Source: Lachnospiraceae bacterium
Lineage (GTDB): Bacteria; Bacillota; Clostridia; Lachnospirales; Lachnospiraceae
Assembly (NCBI GenBank): GCA_017476305.1
Contig: JAFVAA010000005.1
Location: 1-9,849 of the forward strand
DNA: 9,849 bases
Reading direction: 5' to 3'
Made by a program: the position numbers and the translations under genes. The number at the start of each line of letters is the position of its first letter. Position 1 is the stretch's first letter. Of this stretch, positions 7,059 through 9,849 are shown one piece after another. The notes under the pieces were generated by a model, which worked only from the letters and a program-made list of their open reading frames with translations, ran no database searches and was not told the DNA's origin.

Positions 7059-7859
7059 ATGATAAAGGTTAAAAATTTAGAGATTGGCACAGGCAGACCG
7101 AAAATTTGTGTTCCTGTCATTGAAAAAACGCGAGGGGACATTTTGGCACAGGCAAAGTGTATGAAAGAAAAAGGCGCAGAGCTTGTGGAGTGGCGTGCGG
7201 ATTTTTTTGATGAAGTGCAGAATCCGGAATGCGTGCTGGAGGTGCTGTTGGAGCTGCAGTGCATTTTGACGGAGCTGCCCCTTTTGTTTACTTTCCGAAC
7301 GGCAAAAGAGGGTGGGGAAAAGCATATACTGTGGGAACAGTATGAGACACTTTTAAAAGCAGTGGCAGAGAGCGGGACTGTGGAGCTCATAGACGTTGAG
7401 ATTTTTCGCGGATACGATGAAAGATTGCACCAGAAAAAAGAATGGCGGGTTACCGATGTATGTAACAGAAGGATGTTGGATCTCATGGATGAATTGAAAA
7501 GAAAAGTGGTACTCATAGGTTCTTATCATGATTTCGAAAAAACACCGTCCCAGGAGGAAATCCTAAGGCGTTTTCTGTTTATAGATCGTATGGGAGCAGA
7601 TATCCCGAAGATGGCTGTGATGCCGAAAGAGCGGGAGGATGTTCTCAGGCTGATGGAAGCTGCCTGTCTGGCAGAGCGGTTGATTATGGAGAAGCCTTTG
7701 ATTGCTATGTCGATGGGAGCATTGGGGGCTATTACCAGGGTATCCGGAGAGACCTTTGGTTCTGCAGTTACTTTTGGATGCGTAGGAAAGGAAAGCGCTC
7801 CGGGACAGCTGGAAGCAGGAAGGCTTCGGTCTATTTTGGATACGCTTCACCGTGGTTAG
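7059..7859 (+). CDS. aroD: 3-dehydroquinate dehydratase, type I
   Basis: Converts 3-dehydroquinate to 3-dehydroshikimate, the third shikimate-pathway step, through a Schiff base. The protein is a 266-residue beta/alpha barrel. Seen in order: E44-W-R46 substrate contact; FRTAKEGGE with R80 and E84; catalytic H157 in SYHDF; Schiff-base K184 in GADIPKMAVMP; R227; and S246/Q250 in SAPGQ. These match E. coli E46, R48, R82, E86, H143, K170, R213, S232 and Q236. The spacing between E84 and H157 is about 16 residues longer than in E. coli, owing to a basic insert near 121-138. I chose ATG 7059 because family similarity begins there; AAGGGA lies nine bases upstream. The frame stays open back to ATG 6951, so a 36-residue N-terminal extension cannot be fully excluded. 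aroK follows 12 bp later. Confidence 0.95.
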   Translation: MIKVKNLEIGTGRPKICVPVIEKTRGDILAQAKCMKEKGAELVEWRADFFDEVQNPECVLEVLLELQCILTELPLLFTFRTAKEGGEKHILWEQYETLLKAVAESGTVELIDVEIFRGYDERLHQKKEWRVTDVCNRRMLDLMDELKRKVVLIGSYHDFEKTPSQEEILRRFLFIDRMGADIPKMAVMPKEREDVLRLMEAACLAERLIMEKPLIAMSMGALGAITRVSGETFGSAVTFGCVGKESAPGQLEAGRLRSILDTLHRG

Positions 7860-7871
7860 GGAGGGCAAAGG

Positions 7872-8390
7872 ATGCAGTTAAAGAGACATCTGTATTTGAT
7901 TGGTTTTATGGGGGTGGGAAAGACGAGCACCTCGAAGCAGCTTAGTAAAAAGCTGGGGTTGAAAGAGGTAGATACGGACAAAATGATTGTAGAAAAAGAG
8001 GGGAAGGCCATTTCAGACATTTTTGCGGATTCCGGCGAGGAGTATTTTAGAGGGGTGGAGACGGGAATTTTGGATTTATTGGCAGAAGAAGCACCGTGTA
8101 TCGTTTCCTGCGGTGGCGGGATGGCGATGCGGGAGGAAAATGTCAGGAAGATGAAGCGCACAGGACTTATTGTATTTTTAGTGGCAGAGCCGGAAACAAT
8201 CTATGAGCATGTCAAGGACAGTACAGACAGACCGCTTTTGCATGGAAACATGAATGTTCCTTATATTGCAGAGCTGATGGCAAAAAGGGAGCCCAAATAT
8301 CAGGAGGCAGCAGATATCATTATCAAGACGGATGGGTATGCTCCTTTTCAGATTGCGGATCAGATTATCGAGATGGTGGAAAAAATTTAG
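7872..8390 (+). CDS. aroK: Shikimate kinase
   Basis: Phosphorylates shikimate to shikimate-3-phosphate with ATP, the fifth step of chorismate synthesis, in the cytoplasm. The 172 residues are typical for a monofunctional enzyme. Motifs: Walker A GFMGVGKT at 11-18; D34-T-D36 for shikimate and Mg2+; R60 in EEYFRGVE; the glycine triplet SCGGG with G81-G83; lid residue R120 in DRPLL; and R139 in KREPKY near the adenine and acceptor sites. All expected substrate-binding residues are present. The ribosome binding site AGGGAGGG (7858-7865) overlaps the aroD stop codon, so the two genes are tightly linked and probably translationally coupled. No strong terminator follows; the efp promoter starts 18 bases after the stop. 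Confidence 0.97.
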   Translation: MQLKRHLYLIGFMGVGKTSTSKQLSKKLGLKEVDTDKMIVEKEGKAISDIFADSGEEYFRGVETGILDLLAEEAPCIVSCGGGMAMREENVRKMKRTGLIVFLVAEPETIYEHVKDSTDRPLLHGNMNVPYIAELMAKREPKYQEAADIIIKTDGYAPFQIADQIIEMVEKI

Positions 8391-8407
8391 CCGGATATTT
8401 TCAGGAC

Positions 8408-8436
8408 TTGAAAAGAATAGGGGAATCCTGTATAAT
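8408..8436 (+). promoter_or_regulatory. Strong sigma-A promoter for efp
   Basis: TTGAAA (8408-8413), a 17-base spacer and a perfect TATAAT (8431-8436). Transcription would begin near 8443, giving a leader of about 100 bases that contains the hairpin at 8462-8504. A weak CAGGA/TCCTG dyad (8402-8406 with 8426-8430) lies inside the promoter. Confidence 0.82.
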
Positions 8437-8461
8437 TCATTATTAGATGTGTTTTGAGCAG

Positions 8462-8504
8462 TATACTCATGAACGAAATCGAAAAAGCTTTTTTCATGAG
8501 TATA
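8462..8504 (+). promoter_or_regulatory. Leader hairpin upstream of efp
   Basis: TATACTCATGAA (8462-8473) and TTCATGAGTATA (8493-8504) are perfect 12-bp complements around a 19-base loop containing AAAAAGCTTTTTT. The structure would begin about 20 bases into the predicted efp transcript and ends 26 bases before AGGAGG (8531-8536), which it leaves free. It could protect the 5' end, bind a protein, or act as a DNA operator. There is no T-run after it, so it is not a plain terminator. Confidence 0.6.
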
Positions 8505-8545
8505 GGAAATAGTTTAGAAGTGTAAAAACAAGGAGGATAATTAGT

Positions 8546-9100
8546 ATGGTTTCAGCAGGAGATTTTAGAAATGGATTGACGATTGAGTTCGAAGGGAATG
8601 TGTATCAGATTATTGAATTTCAGCATGTAAAGCCTGGTAAGGGTGCTGCCTTCGTCAGAACAAAGCTAAAAAATATTAAGAGCGGCGGGGTGGTAGAAAA
8701 AACTTTCCGTCCTACGGAAAAGTGCCCGCAGGCACATATTGAACGTATGGAAATGCAGTATTTATACAGTGATGATATGTATCATTTCATGAATACAGAG
8801 ACTTATGATCAGATCGATATGACTGCAGATCAGGTGGGGGATGCCATGAAGTTTGTCAAGGAAAATGATATGGTGAAGATGCTTTCTCATGGTGGGGAAG
8901 TATTTGCCATAGAGCCTGAGATCAATGTGGAGTTAGAGGTTACGGAAACCGAGCCGGGCTTTAAGGGGGATACTGCAACAGGTGCGAATAAGCCTGCAGT
9001 TCTGGAGACTGGAGCAAAGGTAAATGTACCATTATTCGTAGAAGTTGGGGATAAGATCATGATCGATACGCGTACAGGGGAGTATTTGAAGAGAGTATAA
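8546..9100 (+). CDS. efp: Translation elongation factor P
   Basis: Ribosome-binding factor that relieves stalling at consecutive prolines by contacting P-site peptidyl-tRNA. The 184 residues are normal for the family. The N-terminal KOW-like domain has [13 protein letters not shown] and the tip loop KPGKGAAF, with the modifiable lysine at K32. The middle OB domain includes [14 protein letters not shown] and the family-like [18 protein letters not shown]. The C-terminal OB domain ends in [12 protein letters not shown] and the signature-like [12 protein letters not shown]. The start is well supported by AGGAGG at 8531-8536, nine bases upstream. Lys32 in a GKG context is the position modified with 5-aminopentanol in B. 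subtilis, whereas E. coli uses beta-lysylation; which applies here cannot be told. The gene has its own promoter and lies after aroD-aroK. Confidence 0.98.
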   Translation: MVSAGDFRNGLTIEFEGNVYQIIEFQHVKPGKGAAFVRTKLKNIKSGGVVEKTFRPTEKCPQAHIERMEMQYLYSDDMYHFMNTETYDQIDMTADQVGDAMKFVKENDMVKMLSHGGEVFAIEPEINVELEVTETEPGFKGDTATGANKPAVLETGAKVNVPLFVEVGDKIMIDTRTGEYLKRV

Positions 9101-9116
9101 AATTCATTTATGATAC

Positions 9117-9154
9117 AAATCTATTATGGTGTATCAAATCTATTATGGTGTATC
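9117..9154. repeat. Perfect 19-bp tandem duplication after efp
   Basis: AAATCTATTATGGTGTATC occurs twice head to tail at 9117-9135 and 9136-9154, starting 17 bases after the efp stop. The unit's ends also form a short dyad with the preceding bases (TGATAC at 9111 with GTATCA at 9131). It is non-coding and could be a slippage duplication, a tandem binding site, or part of a repeat element. Confidence 0.8.
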
Positions 9155-9190
9155 GTACGAACACACCAATGCAGGAAATATACTTTGGTG

Positions 9191-9234
9191 CGTTATACCC
9201 GGAAACGAGATAAATTTCCTTTCCGGGTATAACG
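9191..9234. repeat. Perfect 15-bp inverted repeat, long hairpin
   Basis: CGTTATACCCGGAAA (9191-9205) and TTTCCGGGTATAACG (9220-9234) are exact complements around a 14-base spacer. There is no T-run on either side, so a standard intrinsic terminator is unlikely. A second dyad, TGCACA-CGGA-TGTGCA (9237-9252), follows immediately. It may be a structured 3' UTR of efp, an intergenic repeat element, or a recombination or binding site. Confidence 0.7.
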
Positions 9235-9250
9235 GATGCACACGGATGTG

Positions 9251-9277
9251 CAAGGGAGAAGGCTGCTTACAGCAGCC
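9251..9277 (-). terminator. Possible terminator of the minus-strand SDR gene
   Basis: On the minus strand, GGCTGCT-GTA-AGCAGCC (plus 9261-9277) forms a 7-bp GC-rich stem 21 bases after the SDR stop codon. It is followed by TTCTCCCTT, a poor but pyrimidine-rich tail. On the plus strand the tail is GTGGGG, so it would work in the minus direction only. Confidence 0.45.
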
Positions 9278-9298
9278 GTGGGGACGAGAGATATCTGC

Positions 9299-9849
9299 TT
9301 ATACAAGTGCACTTCCATCAATGCCGAGAATTTGTCCGGTGACATATTCTGAAAGATCGGATGCAAGGAAAAGACATGCATTTGCAACATCCTTTGGTTT
9401 CCCAAGTCTTCCCATGCCGATATTGGCAAGATGTTCAGCAATGTGTTCCTCACCGATGGAGCGGAACATATCGGTATCAATCATACCGGGAGCCACGGCA
9501 TTTACCCTGATATGAAATGGTGCTAATTCCTTGGCTGCGGTTTTTGTCATAGCGATTACTGCGCCTTTGGAGGCAGAATACACCATCTGCCCTTTGTTTC
9601 CCTGTACACCGACGATGGATGCAAAATTTATAATACTTCCGGAGCTGTTTCGTTTCATCAGACGGGAAGCGTATTGGATCAGGTTGATAGAAGCAAAGAC
9701 ATTTGTTTCAAATATATTTTGCATGAGGTCATTTGAAATCATTCCGATCAATGCGTCTTTCATAATGCCGGCATTGTTGACGAGGACATCTAATTTTCCA
9801 CATTCTTTTTGGATATTTTGCAATTCTTTTCTGATGCGTGCAGTATCCC
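9299..9849 (-). CDS. FabG-like short-chain dehydrogenase/reductase (N-terminus beyond window edge)
   Basis: NAD(P)H-dependent oxidoreductase of the classical SDR family, closest in look to 3-oxoacyl-ACP reductase (FabG). About 182 residues are visible of a usual 245; the frame is open to the right edge (reading DTARIRKELQ before the TTG at 9823), so the true start and the TGxxxGIG cofactor motif lie outside. Seen: VLVNNAG, the catalytic Ser in NFASIVG, then Tyr and Lys of YSASK (plus 9566-9580) 13 residues later, the RVNAVAPGMIDTDM loop, and a C-terminus GRLGKPKDVANACLFLASD followed by YVTGQILGIDGSALV. All visible catalytic residues are intact. It converges on efp. The substrate cannot be fixed: FabG proper, a sugar or polyketide reductase, or a YmfI-like EF-P modification enzyme are alternatives. 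Confidence 0.9.
   Translation of the reverse strand, partial: DTARIRKELQNIQKECGKLDVLVNNAGIMKDALIGMISNDLMQNIFETNVFASINLIQYASRLMKRNSSGSIINFASIVGVQGNKGQMVYSASKGAVIAMTKTAAKELAPFHIRVNAVAPGMIDTDMFRSIGEEHIAEHLANIGMGRLGKPKDVANACLFLASDLSEYVTGQILGIDGSALV

Noticed and set aside
9117..9154. CRISPR-like repeat
   Set aside because: Two units directly abutting with no spacer and no cas genes; it is a simple tandem duplication.
9126..9515. Plus-strand open frame of 129 codons after efp
   Set aside because: It runs through the repeat block and then antisense to the SDR gene, with no binding site and a compositionally odd translation.

Overview
The window looks like chromosomal DNA from a low-to-mid GC Firmicute, most likely a Lachnospiraceae-type Clostridium. 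The basis is strong AGGAGG-type ribosome binding sites, TTGACA/TATAAT promoters, purine-rich coding strands, a short class I ketol-acid reductoisomerase with the GLYEGS cofactor loop that I associate with this family, and a DUF815 AAA+ ATPase. No phage, transposase, CRISPR, tRNA or rRNA gene is visible. Most of the window is housekeeping or biosynthetic, with an accessory glycosyltransferase island in the middle.

Layout. (1) 2-1039: the C-terminal part of arginyl-tRNA synthetase (argS), cut by the left edge. (2) 1102-2412: a DUF815 AAA+ ATPase, closed by a bidirectional terminator at 2421-2465. (3) 2471-5023: a small glycosyltransferase island. It holds a CgeB-like glycosyltransferase on the minus strand, then back-to-back promoters embedded in short palindromes (3722-3795), then on the plus strand an unrecognised 135-residue protein and a StrF-like glycosyltransferase. 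Two inverted repeats separate the last two. (4) 5047-6757: ilvN and ilvC behind a near-consensus promoter, with a hairpin between them. (5) 6787-6961: a 16-bp stem-loop followed at once by a 37-codon, valine-rich, single-helix membrane peptide with a strong ribosome binding site. (6) 7059-8390: aroD and aroK, adjacent shikimate-pathway genes. (7) 8408-9100: efp (elongation factor P) with its own strong promoter and a leader hairpin. (8) 9111-9277: a repeat-rich intergenic stretch with a perfect 19-bp tandem duplication, a perfect 15-bp inverted repeat and two smaller hairpins. (9) 9299-9849, minus strand: a FabG-like short-chain dehydrogenase cut by the right edge.

How the genes work together. 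ilvN and ilvC supply regulation and the second step of branched-chain amino acid synthesis; the catalytic subunit ilvB is not here. aroD and aroK are steps three and five of the shikimate pathway. The central genes probably contribute to glycosylation of a surface structure or polysaccharide, but the acceptor cannot be read from the sequence. I see no clearly new multi-gene system. The least explained items are the 135-residue protein with its glycosyltransferase neighbours, the membrane micropeptide, and the structured DNA after efp.
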